Assembly: GCA_002803225.1 (NCBI GenBank)
Contig: NXFV01000391.1
Span: forward strand, 62,001-126,000
From: Gamarada debralockiae
Lineage: Eukaryota > Ascomycota > Leotiomycetes > Helotiales > Hyphodiscaceae
Reading direction: 5' to 3'
DNA length: 64,000 bases
Positions within the stretch are counted from its first letter, which is position 1; each line of letters starts with the position of its first letter. The position numbers and the translations under genes are program-made. The notes below the pieces were generated by a model. That model made no database searches and had not been told where the DNA came from. It saw nothing but the letters and a program-made list of their open reading frames with translations. Shown here piece after piece: positions 47,384-58,598 of this stretch.

Positions 47384-47792
47384 TTTGTCTTGCACAGAGA
47401 CACTCTCTGGGGAGTCTTCAGTATCGATTAAAATGTTCCGGGGTGTTTGTTGCCCCCCAAGTTCTAGGAATAACTATCAAAATTGATTTCGAAGCAAAAA
47501 CGTGAGCACGCGGGGCCCCAAGCGGCACAGTTTCCGCTCTGTGGGATTTTCAGTGAAATTGTGAGCTAGTACTTTTAGGGGTGCTTAAAGTATTTATGCC
47601 TCAATTTTCGTTTCCTTTGTACTTGAGGGTGAGGCATCAATGTTAGGCTTACTCTTAGTGTTCTAAATACACACCCACTCAGACGAGACTTGAATGACGA
47701 AGTTGATAAAGTCATCCTTGGTAGATCCATCATTTCAATCTTTCACTCTTTCTTTTTTATGACCAGGGCAAGAGCATTCTCGACAATGAGGA
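47384..47792. promoter_or_regulatory. divergent promoter MetAP2 / J-protein
   Basis: 409 bp between two divergent starts. Contains both promoters by position. AT-rich near 47550-47650; no site assigned. Confidence 0.4.
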
Positions 47793-48667
47793 ATGCCACC
47801 CCGTCCAAGTTCTCTTTCATTTGCCCTCCGCCCTCAACGGCTCTTCCACACGAGCATTGTTCGCAGGGTAGATAACCCAAATCATTATGAGACGCTGCAG
47901 ATACCTCCCAATGCAACTCACAGCCAGGTGAAGAAGTACGTCCCCCCCTCCTCTATTCCTGGTTCCTTCTTTTCGTTATTCCCCTTTTGTGCACTATTTG
48001 CACAAGACAATCTAACAAGCAATGCAGATCCTTCTACGCCCTCTCCAAAACCCACCACCCAGACCGCAACCCCAACGACCCCCATGCCTCCAACCGCTTC
48101 GTCCAAATCTCAGAAGCCTACGCCATCCTCGGCACGCCGGCGAAGCGTCAGCAATATGACCGCGATGTCATGAGAACCCACCAATCCGCGTCCCACCCCC
48201 ATCATCATCCAAGAGGCTCGTACCATTCGTCCGGTCCAGCAGGTGGACGACCAGCCAGCGGCCTAAGCAGACGACGTACACAATTCCGCGGTCCACCGCC
48301 GAGTTTCTACAGATCCGGAGGATGGGGCGAACAGTCTGCCAAGAGGCAAGCGGCGCAGAATTCTACTGGGGAAGCGAATGCTGGAGCAGCGGGGATGGGA
48401 GGGGGAATGGGGCCTGGACAACAGCCTTGGGGACATGATCGCACGAACGATGTGCCGCATTTTGATCGAGAAGGGCATTTCAGGACCCATGAGAATCATG
48501 ATAAGAGGAGACAGAGACGGAGAAAAGAGGATTATGTTCCTGCTGCGGAGACAAGGGGCACGTTGGCGGATTTCTTGTTTGTGGGGAGTGTTATCTCTCT
48601 CGGTGTATTTGTGCCGAGCTTGATATTTGAGCGGTTGACTAAGAAGCCGAAGGTTGAGAAATCATAG
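47793..48667 (+). CDS. J-domain protein, membrane anchored, probably mitochondrial
   Basis: A 260-residue DnaJ/Hsp40-type protein in two exons (47793-47935, 48028-48667; intron 92 nt). The N-terminus (MPPRPSSLSFALRPQRLFHT, then SIVRR) is basic and acid-free, so a mitochondrial presequence is likely. The J domain spans residues ~28-100 (NHYETLQIPPNATHSQVKKS, HHPDRNPNDPHA with the essential HPD, then ISEAYAILGTPAKRQQYDRD). A Gly/Arg/His-rich linker follows. Near the C-terminus there is a single membrane segment (LADFLFVGSVISLGVFVPSL) and a basic tail. No zinc-binding or substrate domain, so it is a type III J-protein that should activate an Hsp70 partner. Yeast Jid1-like proteins have a similar plan, but I cannot establish orthology. 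Confidence 0.85.
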
Positions 48668-48901
48668 AAGCTGGAGGGGGAAAGAGATACAGGCATGGAG
48701 AGGGAATATGAGTGTACATCAGCCGCATTGGAATCATATTATGTGAAGCTGCTTGATGTGGAATGAACCCCTGTTCTTTTATACTACAAGCCCAAGCCGT
48801 CCCCTCGCACAATGCAATGCAAGTAAAACGTCATGCCGCTGAAAGTCATCTCATCTCGTTCTATCGTACTCGTCTCCTTCCTCTAAGCTTACGCCTGTAA
48901 T

Positions 48902-50118
48902 CTATGAGTCGAAGGTGAAGCTGGCGCCAACCTTGTGGGTAGCTTGATCGAGCTTCTGGGTATCGAAGGAGCCCCCGAGGCCGAGGGTGACACCGGGGCG
49001 GAGGAGAACGTTGTAGGCAACGGCAGCAACGCCGCGGTCATTGATCTTGACCTAAATTTCGATTGATTAGCACATGACCCCCTTTCCAGAAACCTTGAAG
49101 GTCTTACCTTAGCGAATGAGACAGGATCCAGTCTGTATTTGGATGCAACCTCAAGACCAACCTGGCTTCCGCTCTTGGAGTCCCAGGTGGCCTTAGCACC
49201 AGCCTCAACTTGCGAGTTGACCTTGTGGTAGTATGCGGCGGAGAAGACGCTCAAGTTATTGGTAGCGGTAATGGAAGCGGTGTATTGAGGAGCGGAGTAT
49301 CCGATGGCGGCGGAGTAGTTAGTGATGGCAGCCTTCTGGACATCATAGCCAGCTGAAGCACCTGCCAAGAAACCGTCCTGTCCGATGACGGCATCGACGT
49401 TGGCGGTGGGACCCTTGAGGAGGTCGAAGAAAGCACGGCCGTGGAAGTTGGCTTGCTTGAAGTGGAGGTTGAGCTTTGCGCCCTTTGCTTGGGTGGCAGG
49501 GAGGAAGGAGCCCAAGATCTCGGCCTTCAGACCCTTTGCAACGGTGTCATTCAGCTCAATCTTGGTGTCAAGAGCGTTGACAGTGTTCCAGCTCTGAGTG
49601 ATGGTAGTGCCTGCACGGCGATAGAACATGGTTAGCCCAGCTAGTCCTGGTTGAAAGAAGACCAAATAATCGAAGAGGTCTGATCGAGAAAAGCTAGAAC
49701 GGAGGCAGAAGTATAATTTCTTGAAATATCTACCGGATGGTTTGTCTGTGAATTTGGCCTCTAGCTATTCACCATTTTCGAATCAGTGTTTATATAGCTT
49801 CGTCGTCCTCAATTGACCTCACCAGACCGCTCGTAGCTCCCTCGTGCGTGCTCTTTCCAGTGACCTTGAAGGCGACATTGTTGGGAGTGTTGCTCTTGAC
49901 CTCAAGAGCTGCGGCACTCAAGTGGTAGAAATCCTTGTTCAAGAGATCGTTGGACGCCTTAGCGATACTGTAGGGAGTTCAAGAGTTAGCAATGGTCAAG
50001 AAAGTGAAGGTTTGATTGAGGTAGTTGTTGAGCTCCTGAAAAATCCAAGAGTCCGTCCAGGCACTAGAGAAGATGTTTGTGGAGAGAATACGTACTCGGC
50101 GAAAGCTGGAACTGACAT
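48902..50118 (-). CDS. POR1: mitochondrial porin (VDAC)
   Basis: A 283-residue voltage-dependent anion channel of the mitochondrial outer membrane, a 19-strand beta-barrel carrying metabolites and ions. Exons: 50118-50096, 49967-49823, 49764-49734 (31 nt), 49610-49108, 49051-48902, in phase; the length of 283 residues is exactly typical. The N-terminal helix (MSVPAFADIAKASNDLLNKD) is followed by barrel strands including NNVAFKVTGKSTHEGATSGL, TTITQSWNTVNALDTKIELN and KAEILGSFLPATQ. The C-terminal strand is KVGASFTFDS, and the conserved GLGGSFDTQKL block precedes it, matching the eukaryotic porin signature region. The gene is intron-rich relative to its neighbours. The 3' end lies only 234 bp from the convergent J-protein gene. 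Confidence 0.95.
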
Positions 50119-50605
50119 TGTGATAGGATGGATTGATTGAAGGGATTATTGAGAAAGAGAGATGGAGTTTGTTGTTCTTGTGAAGACGTGTTTTGACCAA
50201 ACGACCTTTGGAGAAATACCTTCCACCAGCGGCCCGATTTCATCCGGGTGTGAAACCACGAGGCTCGTTGAAAGGACGCTAATTGGCCGCCTGATTTCAC
50301 CAATGTCGATCGAGCATAAGAAAGGTTGCGACCTATCAACAAGTTTATGGTTAAGATATCTCAGAATCGTACGGAAGTAACATGAATTGCACACCGTCGA
50401 CAGAGAAGTTGAAGTATGGTATTTATTTCGAATCGCTGGTCTATGTAAAGTACAGTGATGGCATCCTCTATGCAGCGCCGTGTTTCGAGAGAAGCAGCCC
50501 AAGACAGGATCCATCAATACGAAACTCCCAGCACTATCCATTGTCTTGATAAGTAGTTTTGACCAAGAAAAGTTGAACATCAGGTCACAAGCAACAAACA
50601 TCAAT
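50119..50605. other. spacer, porin promoter / ASN 3' end
   Basis: 487 bp containing the porin promoter by position and the 3' flank of the asparagine synthetase gene. A 152-codon frame on the minus strand (50146-50604) has no motif and looks like chance. AT-moderate, no repeat. Confidence 0.4.
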
Positions 50606-52566
50606 CTACTTCTTCTCCTCGTACTTTTGGTTGTGAATTGAGATGGCTCTGATGAAAGGTCAATTTCTGTAACTTGGGAGAGTTGAAAGGGGAATGGAGC
50701 TTACCTTCCACTGGGATCGGTCTGTTTTGACCAAGTTGGGGTCCATCGCATGACAGTCTCTGCGCAGTAAGGAGGGAAGTGCTCATCGAACATCATTCGA
50801 TACCAGTATCTGATCTAATGATTAGCAATTAATGAAACCAGTCAGTGTCTGGGTACCTACGCTTCTTTCGAATCTGGAACATCGTTGCCCCATTCTGGCT
50901 TTGGGTTCTTCATCATCTCATCCGTCACATGAAGTTCGGCGTTATCCTTCAAAGCATCAATCCATCCGTAACCAACACCATCACTGAACTGCTCCTTTTG
51001 TCGGTAGAGGATGTGATCTGGGAGGTATGGCTTAGCGCCTGGCTCATCCGAAGTATCGAAAGCCTTTCGGAGGACGTATTTCTCAATACGATCCTTAGTG
51101 ATCATCTTTTCTTGTGGATCAATGCTCATTGCTGTCTCCAAGAACTGCTTGTCAAGGAAAGGAACACGGGCCTCAAGACCCCATGCAGAGGTCGACTTGT
51201 TGGCTCGCAGACAATCAGACAAGTGCAAGTTCTTGACTCTTCGGACGGTCTCCTCGTGGAAAGCCTTCTTGTCTGGTGCAGCGTGGAAATAGAGGTATCC
51301 ACCAAAAATTTCGTCACTGCCTTCTCCACTGAGTACCATCTTGACTCCCATGGCCTTGATCTTTCTCGAGAGCAAGAACATTGGGGTTGACGCGCGAATG
51401 GTGGTCACATCGTAACTCTCCAAGTGGTAGATAACATCAGACAGAGCGTTCAAGCCATCTTCGATGGTGAAAGTCATATCGTGGTGCTTGGTTCCAAGGA
51501 ACTTAGCAACTTCCAATGCCGCCTTGGTATCAGGAGCGTTGGGCAGGCCGATCGAGAAGGAGTTGAGTTGGGGTAAGAATGTAGTAGTAGTCAGTTTGTT
51601 CTCGTCATCAATACCAACAAGACCTTCTCCAGCATCCTCGTTCTGCTTCTGCTCTCCGTTGGTCTCTGGGTTCTCCATCTGAGACAAGATAGCAGCCTTA
51701 AGACGCAGTGTTTCTCGCTGAGCAATTGAAGCGACTAAACTGGAGTCGAGTCCTCCGGACAACAACACACCATATGGGACTTCAGCCATGAGACGCTTTC
51801 GGACAGACCTCTCAAATGTTTCTCGGAGGAGCTTGTAGTCAATTGGGGTTGTGGGCACGTTGGTAGGATCCCACCATGTAGGCTGGAAATATCTGGTGGT
51901 CTTGTCGGTTTTTGAGTCATAGATATGGCCTGGTGGGAACGAAATGATCTTGTCGCAGACTGAATGTAAGCACTTCAGTTCTGAAGCGAAGAATACAGCT
52001 CCTGGCATCTTGCTCGACCATCCCTGGTAGAAACTTGTGATTCCAATGGGGTCTCGTGCCGCAATCGTTCGGTCCTGTGCCTTGTCATAGAGGACAAAGG
52101 AGAACATGCCGTCGAGATGCTTTGGCGCATCGATATCAAACTCCATGTACTATCAAAACATCAATTCCTATTCCCAAACCTGTATATGTGTTCTCTCACC
52201 AATGGTATTATGACCTCGCAATCGGAGTGTGTTTTGAAGTGGTATGGGTGCGTGAGTCCTTTACGGATGAGTCTGTGGTTGTAGATTTCGCCATTGACGG
52301 CAAGGGCAATGCTCTCGTCACTGTTGGTGAGTGGTTGAGCTCCGGAGTCAACACCGACAATCGACAGACGCTCGTGGGCAAGCACTGTGTGGGGTTAGAA
52401 ATTGCCCCTCCAAGAAGCAGGACTATGCTCGCATACCTGTGTTGTCGGCCACATAACTTCCAGACCAATCTGGGCCACGATGCCTGCATTGTTTTACCAT
52501 TCTCAAGGCCGTAGGCTTAAAAGCCTTTGCGTCCGGCACATGGTGGCATCCTACGATCCCACACAT
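50606..52566 (-). CDS. asparagine synthetase (glutamine-hydrolysing)
   Basis: A 583-residue class II glutamine amidotransferase asparagine synthetase, cytosolic, making Asn from Asp, Gln and ATP. Exons: 52566-52437, 52384-52200, 52149-50861, 50809-50705, 50648-50606. The start codon is followed directly by the catalytic Cys ([12 protein letters not shown]), which becomes the N-terminal nucleophile after Met removal. The glutaminase domain continues with [25 protein letters not shown] and AVNGEIYNH. The synthetase domain has the ATP pyrophosphatase loop [16 protein letters not shown], then [26 protein letters not shown] and [20 protein letters not shown] motifs ([16 protein letters not shown]). 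A short charged insertion ([20 protein letters not shown]) sits in the synthetase domain between the loop and FSIG, as in other fungal enzymes. The last two exons are short and carry the conserved end. Removal of Met by a MetAP such as the neighbouring enzyme is a general expectation only. Confidence 0.95.
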
Positions 52567-53216
52567 GTTGACGTTGCGGTGAGAATGCTATACCTTGGAG
52601 TGGAAAAGGGTAGCGAATCTGCTCTTTTGATAATTGGAGTTGCAGAAGTGTTCAAAATCCAACAAGAGCACAAAATACCAGCAATTGGCTTCGTTACAAT
52701 TGTGACTCTTGTTTGTTGTGGAAAGTTGGCCTTGTGTCAGTGCCTGAAATGACTCTTTTGTTCATTTCAAAATTGTAGTGGGGTGCGGCCGATACCGCAA
52801 GTGGTGGGCTGCGATATGGGTGATAAGGTTTCAGCAAGTAAAATCATACTCATTCGTAATACCAACATCCATGTTCAAGTACTCTTTGGAGGAAGAAAGG
52901 GCACTTTGCTCCGAAATCATCTCTCTGTTCCTTTTCTTGTCCAGACTAAATGAAAAAAATCCGGCGCGATATAAGGTGGCGAGGGCATGTTTCTGCTGCT
53001 CGCGTGCGTGTCACAGGTATCCAAATCGAAGGCTGATATTCTCCAATTTCATAGTTCATCTATCGAATCTGAAGCCCTAAAGCCTATCCATAAGAGCCCT
53101 CTCTTCTGTATAGCCATTCGTGCGATCAAATAAAGTCCCCTAAGCAAATACCTGCTAACAACCGTAAACGCCTATGCTGAATTCCACCCGCTCCATGAAT
53201 CTCACCCGAACGAAAT
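52567..53216. other. spacer, ASN promoter / UBC9 3' end
   Basis: 650 bp holding the ASN promoter by position. No Gcn4-type TGACTCA site is asserted. Frames of up to 116 codons on the plus strand are antisense or without motif. Confidence 0.35.
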
Positions 53217-53791
53217 TTAAGGAGCCGGGTTATCTCGAACGATTCTCTTGACCTTGCTCTCATATGCCGCTCGATCCTTCTTGAACAAGTTGTACGCATC
53301 GGCCTGGGCTGGGGAGTCGGGGTTGGGTTCATCGAGAAGCTCTTGAACGCCGAGGAGAATTTGCTTGATGGTGATTGCTGGCTTCCAACCCTCTTCCTCA
53401 TTCAGGATTGACAAGCAGACGGTGCCGGAAGGGTAGACGTTGGGGTGGAAGAGAGGTGGGACGAATTTGCCTAAAATTGTCAGCTTCGGCGGTCTTCAAG
53501 GGAGGCAAGGCTCGTACACTTTGGAGGCTTTGTAGGATATTCTGGATTGAATGTCAGTTCTACATCTTCAATTTGAATGTCATCTGGAATCTCACCATCA
53601 GGGAAAATAACGCTCAGCTTGAACAGACCGCCCTCCCACAGCGTCTTCTCCTTGCCGGGAATGCCACACTCCCAAACTTTCAAATCAAGGACTCCCTGAG
53701 CATTTCGCTGGGGTTTCGCGTAGAATCCAAATGGATGATCACGTCGCCATTGCTTGCGCTCCTCCTGAAGTCTGTTCATACACAGCGCCAT
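53217..53791 (-). CDS. UBC9: SUMO-conjugating enzyme UBC9
   Basis: A 157-residue E2 enzyme of the Ubc9 family, which carries SUMO to targets in the nucleus; length is typical. Exons: 53791-53596, 53541-53518 (24 nt), 53470-53217. The N-terminal helix is [20 protein letters not shown], then [20 protein letters not shown], the [12 protein letters not shown] region, [20 protein letters not shown] with the catalytic Cys in TVCLSI, and [20 protein letters not shown]. The intron at 53542-53595 is 54 nt long, a multiple of three and stopless: reading through would insert 18 residues ([18 protein letters not shown]) between FPD and EYPTK, which no Ubc9 family member I know of carries. The donor (GTGAGAT), branch (CTGAC) and acceptor (CCAG) are good. 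Intron 2 is spliced at AAGT/GTACGA. Confidence 0.95.
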
Positions 53792-54306
53792 TGTGAGGTT
53801 GTTGCGACTCGAGTTAACACGATGAGGCTGAGATGAACTGATGAACTGTATTGAAGATCTGAGATTAGGTGAACAATCTTAAGAGGGATCAGGCGAGAAT
53901 GACGATCACGAAATACCTTCGTCCTACGACAAGCGAACCCTTGGATTGGTTATCGAGAAGTTGTTGGAAATGATGAGGCTGAAATTCTTTCACGCTGAAC
54001 TCACGAAATTCACGAGGCTCTTTGGTGGCGAAGAGCGGAAACCAGCAGGGTTCTGTGGGCCTCGGTCAAGCGCGACTTGCCTGGGAAATATACATTCCAT
54101 TATTTATTTACTCACTCTTTCTACAAAGTGTCAATTCTTTGAACAATTTACTTCACAGCATCAAAGCTTTCAAAATCTAGATTTCGCATAGACCCAGCAC
54201 GTGCATCAAATTCAGAATCCAAACGTCCTCCCCCACATTCCAGGCCTGTTGAATCCCGGCACAAACCAGTTCACCTGGCAGCAACTTTCAACTAGACATC
54301 ACAAAC
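53792..54306. promoter_or_regulatory. divergent promoter UBC9 / PEX19
   Basis: 515 bp between divergent starts of UBC9 and PEX19; both promoters and leaders lie here. A GTCCTACGACAAG string at about 53923 and a CAGCACGTGCATC string at about 54194 (a CACGTG E-box) are the only visible sites, the latter of uncertain meaning. Confidence 0.4.
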
Positions 54307-55417
54307 ATGGAGACAAAGCCTGGAGATCTTGAGGGTCTCGCACAGACGACCGGGAAGGCAATAGAGAAAGAAGAGTCTAAGGCCACCACCGAATCCACTT
54401 CGAAATCAGACCCCGCACCAGCGGAAGATGCTCCTGATCCAGATGAGGATGATCTAGATGATTTAGATGGTGAGTATTCTGTTCTGTACATCAAAGAGAG
54501 CTCCAATTGATGAACAAATCACAGATATGCTGGATGAATTCTCCCCCTCAAAGCCAGAAACCACAGCTCCCACCCACCCCTCCGGACCTGGCAGACCACA
54601 GGCAGAACCCGCAGGGACAGAAGGCACCTCGGACGATGATTTCGCAAAGCAGCTACAAGCTGGTATGGCAGACCTCTTAGGAGAGTTAGAGACATCACCA
54701 GAAATGCAAGCACAATTCGAAAGTATGCTGAAAGAGCTCGGCGGGGCAGCTGCATTGGGAGAAGCTGCAGGACTGGGATCTCCACCTCCCGCCGTTCCAT
54801 CTTCGTCGAAACCAGGTACTTCAAAGGGAGCCAAGAGCAAGGAGGCAGATTCGGAGAAGACGTTCCAGGAAACGATCAAGAAGACAATGGAGCGGATGCA
54901 AGCTTCCGGGGATCAAGCTACCGCCGCAGCAGCATCAGACAACACGGACGATATCCTAGCGGAGATGATGAAAGCTATGCAAGCAAGCGGTCTAGATGGT
55001 GAAGGCGGGGAGGAGGATTTCTCAAAGATGTTGTTGGGTATGATGGAGCAGTTGACGAATAAGGAGATTCTGTATGAGCCGATGAAGGAATTGGATGATA
55101 AGTTTCCGGAGTGGATGGAGAAGAATAAGGGGAAGGTAAAGGAGGATGATATGAAGAGGTATGTGGAGCAGCAGGTTTATGTTAAGGAGATTGTGGGGAG
55201 GTTTGAAGAGAAGACGTATAAGGATGAGAATGCTGCGGACAGAGAGTATATTGTAGAGAGAATGCAGAAGGTACGTTTTCCAGTTGAACGGTTGTGGATT
55301 TGTGCTAATTCTGAACAGATGCAAGCAGCTGGATCCCCACCGCCAGATCTTGTTGGGGATATGGCAGCAGCGCAGGAAGCTTTTGGGGCACCTGAAGAGG
55401 GTTGTCCACAGCAATGA
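54307..55417 (+). CDS. PEX19: PEX19 peroxisomal membrane protein chaperone/receptor
   Basis: A 335-residue Pex19, which binds newly made peroxisomal membrane proteins and docks on Pex3. Exons: 54307-54469, 54525-55270, 55319-55417. The N-terminal part is acidic and disordered (DPDEDDLDDLDDMLDEFSPS), the mode in which Pex19 binds Pex3. The central region has helices (FAKQLQAGMADLLGELETSP, QAQFESMLKELGG) and FQETIKKTMERMQASGDQ. The C-terminal cargo-binding region includes DFSKMLLGMMEQLTNKEILY, EPMKELDDKFPEWMEKNKGK and YVEQQVYVKEIVGRFEEKTY. The protein ends CPQQ, a CaaX box, so farnesylation of the Cys is expected as in other Pex19 proteins; the third and fourth residues (Q, Q) are compatible with farnesyl transfer. 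Start chosen at 54307 (METKPGDLEGL). Confidence 0.93.
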
Positions 55418-55634
55418 AGAAGTTTCATCCTTGAATACTGATGACATGAAGTCTGTGATAGCTTTGCGCGCAAATAATGACTTGAACGCCTCTTCGAATC
55501 CCTCCCTCACCTGATATCCAACCACAACGCCTACGCTAAAATCGACAAAGGTTGAAGAACTATTAGACCAACAGCAACTCATATCCATCCTTCAATCCAT
55601 ATCGGTACAGAAGCTCAAAACAAAAGATGGTGTT

Positions 55635-56545
55635 TTAGCTCATATCCATCATATCCATCATATCCTGATCTCTGTCTGAAGGACGTGATGACTGACTTGC
55701 TATTCTATTCTCCTCTTGAATGACATCCATAAAGATGCGATCGTATTCGTCATCATCGCTTCCGTAAGGAGTGTCTGTTGACAGCTGATTTCGTGGTGCA
55801 CGCGTCGCTGGACCTTGCTCGTCCGTTGAGAAAAGCAATGAATCCATCTCGTCCTCCGGCGGCATATGATTTTGCTGTGGAGCCTGGAAATTCTGCGTAG
55901 TCTGAGGTTCATCCATCGATCCAACGAGTGCCTGGAGCTCGGCCTCCTCCATCAACGCGACTTCATCGGCCATAATCTCGTCTACCCAAGCATTAGCTAT
56001 CAATCTCATAACTAGAAACTACAGCACAAACCTAGGCTCAAAAACTCTTCCTCAACAGGCGCATCCAGCCCCATAGCCTCCCTCCTCTGCCTCTCCTCCC
56101 ATCGTCTCTGCTCCGCAATCCAAATAGCCCTCATCATCTCATCATCACCACCCCTCTTCTTCCATCGCTTCTCCTCCGAATCCTCTTTAACCCTCTTCAA
56201 AAACAGCTTTCTCCTCGTTTCCCGTCCATCTGCGCCCGTACTTCCGCTCCGTCCATGAATCAACGGATTAGCCTTAATAATCCTCTTCGAGTAAGCGCTT
56301 TCTCTAGACGAAGAAGAGGATGCGGAAAAGGTATTTGGAGAGGTACGACTGCTTTTGGACGGTGTGGGGGTAGGTGGCACCATGTTGGATTTGGTAAAGA
56401 ACGCGCATGGAGAGGTAGGCACATTGGGGTCGCGGGGTGAGAGGGAACGGCGTAAGGGCGATGAGGAGAGGGGGGAGGATACCGGTGGTGTGTAGTAGTG
56501 TGGCTGATTGTAGGTATTCGCCGGCGTTGGCAGCATGCCGAACAT
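55635..56545 (-). CDS. unknown acidic protein
   Basis: A predicted 286-residue protein in two exons (56545-56032, 55981-55635; intron 50 nt, GTTTGT donor, GCTAAT branch, GGGTAG acceptor). I do not recognise it. The N-terminal half is Pro/Ser/Thr-rich with SP dipeptides (MFGMLPTPANTYNQPHYYTP, SPLSSSPLRRSLSPRDPN), possible kinase sites. The middle is basic and likely helical (RRKLFLKRVKEDSEEKRWKK and AIWIAEQRRWEERQRREAMG). The C-terminal third is acidic (DEIMADEVALMEEAELQALV, then YGSDDDEYDRIFMDVIQEEN) and ends DQDMMDMMDMS. The start could be further upstream at 56698, but MFGMLPTP looks like a real start and the longer version is less fungal-protein-like. No domain, so a nuclear scaffold or cell-cycle role would be speculation. 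Confidence 0.6.
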
Positions 56546-57004
56546 TTTGTGGGTTGATGTTGCGACGTTGTGGATGAAATCGTTGTTGAAGGATGGTGAT
56601 GTAAGAAAGGACGCGCTTTGGGACCGCGTCTGGATCGCGTAAAGAGCGGGCTTGCTTGAACCGACCATGCAAACTTTCAACACTCCGTAATGCAACATTT
56701 ATTTGAAAATAAAATCAATTCGGAAATTTACAAAGAGTCTTTGTTCTCATATTATCATTTTCGCCATAAAATATGCCCAAAGTGCTCTCATCTGTCCAGA
56801 GAGAGCCACTACAAGCCAACTACGCTCACCACCAATGATCACCTGCCCTGATGATCTCCTTTGATATATATACCCCATATTCCACCTTAAGCCTATTACC
56901 AATCCACTGGTATCTTACAGCCTTGATACAATCGTAGCAAGTCCCAATTATGAAATATCCGCAACGCCTCCCGCTGTGGCTAAAACTTCGAAGTCGAGAA
57001 AAGC
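56546..57004. other. spacer, unknown-gene promoter / DUF2408 3' end
   Basis: 459 bp. The upper part is the promoter side of the unknown acidic gene (or its longer N-terminus). A TTTGATATATATACCCC string near 56860 resembles a TATA region on the plus strand but no plus-strand gene follows. No other feature. Confidence 0.35.
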
Positions 57005-58598
57005 CTACTCATCCCCATCCGTCTCAGCTGCGACCCGAAGCTCGTAATTGAGTTCGAAGCACTCTGCAAGAAGCTCATTCACGCTTCCTTGTCCTTCTGG
57101 AATATCATCTCCAACCATAAATTTTCCATCCACCCTCATGTTGTCAATGGAGTTGAGCTAAAGATGGGTTAGTACCGAAAAACGAGCCTCAAGGCGGACT
57201 ACATACCTTCATGCTGTATGGATAGAGATCTCTGGGCGAACTGACTCCACCAGAGTTCTTGACTTCAATAAGACATCGTCTTAGTGTTTGAAGTTGGTTG
57301 TAAACAGGAAGCAATGCTTCTGATACAGGTTCAGAGGAAACCATCAAGTAGTAGATGTATCCATAACTTCGGCGAATGAGGTAGAGCAGAGTCTAAATAT
57401 GATCAGCTTTGCAAGGCCTATGTAGAGCCAAAGAGCCTACCCTTTGAACATAAAGCTCAGCAAAATTGCCTTCCGAATCGACGAAGTTGTGATCAACACG
57501 GCTTTCGTCGATTTTCTCCAACTGTCTTTGATAATCATACAGATCGGTCTCTCGCAAAGACCACGCCTGCGTTAGGGACAACTTCTCCAGTTTGTTTCTA
57601 ATTTCTACCAGAGTCTGATACGTTGCAGCAAACGCTTCGGGCATCTCTCCTTTCCTGCCAAAAAGTCAGTTGCCGACGGAAATGGGGAGAATGTAGAGGG
57701 GGGCCTAACCGTGCAAGGACAATCTCCGACCACTTCAGGCATCTGTTCAAAAGATCTGAGACTTCCTTGTTCCCCGCAGGTATCTCCCCAGTTGCAGTCA
57801 CGAAGTTACCGTCTACTCTTTGCGCATCGATTTCCTTCAGCTGAGCCTGTAGCTTCTCAACCTCGGAACTTGAAAACTATTCGATACGAATGTCAGCACT
57901 ACCCTTCAAACCCGATTTTCAGAAAGTAGGAACCCACCTTTGTCCTTGTGTTTGCAAGAGAAATAGACCGCAGTATTGAAATCAGTTTCTCGTGTATCGC
58001 GGGTAGGTCATGCGTAAGTCTTCCCAATCTTCCAAGAAGCTGGTCAAGAAGACCTTGGCAAACGCTCAATCGATTCGAGAGTAAGGTAATGAGCTTAGGC
58101 GAGTATGACGAATCCGTTTCCGCAGTCTTCACAATACCTCGCAGTCTTTCTAGCGTATGGGTAACATGCTCCAGATCTTTCGAGGAATACAAATCCGCCT
58201 CCAGAAGATGTTCCAGCAGCAGTTTGATGGTAGATGTTAAGGCGTATGCGGCCGGAGCTTCATTGTTTTTGCCGATAGTCATGAAAAATAGGGAGAGTAG
58301 TTGGAAACATCCTTCCAAGACGCGGTCCACTGTAAAGTCTTCAGTCAGCGAAAGAACATGCTGAAGGGGGTCAATACTGACATCGATTCTCGTCCGTCGG
58401 CTTATCGGCTCGTATCTCATTGAGTAGCCGGACTTGCTCAATCACTTTGTCGTAAAGCACCATAACATCTGAGGATTTGACGTAGGTTGAGCGATCCTGT
58501 TTAAGGAGAGTCAATTCATCTCGTAGGCGCTCCAAATTCTCCAGTATGGGTTGTTCACGTTCGTCGAGGGGTACTGGGTAGGAGGGAGTGTCGGCCAT
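57005..58598 (-). CDS. DUF2408 / UPF0662 family protein
   Basis: A 442-residue fungal-conserved protein of the DUF2408 (UPF0662) family, the group of budding yeast YPL260W. Exons: 58598-58382, 58329-57938, 57876-57710, 57654-57441, 57392-57207, 57157-57005; all five introns keep phase. The protein is almost entirely predicted helical with repeated motifs: LYDKVIEQVRLLNEIRADKP, DRVLEGCFQLLSLFFMTIGK, ILRSISLANTRTK, EVEKLQAQLKEIDAQRVDGN and, near the end, LNSIDNMRVDGKFMVGDDIP. The repeated DSR/AQRVDGNF and NMRVDGKF segments suggest an internal duplication. No signal peptide or membrane segment, so it is cytosolic. Molecular function is not established. The gene is divergent from RPP1. Confidence 0.85.
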
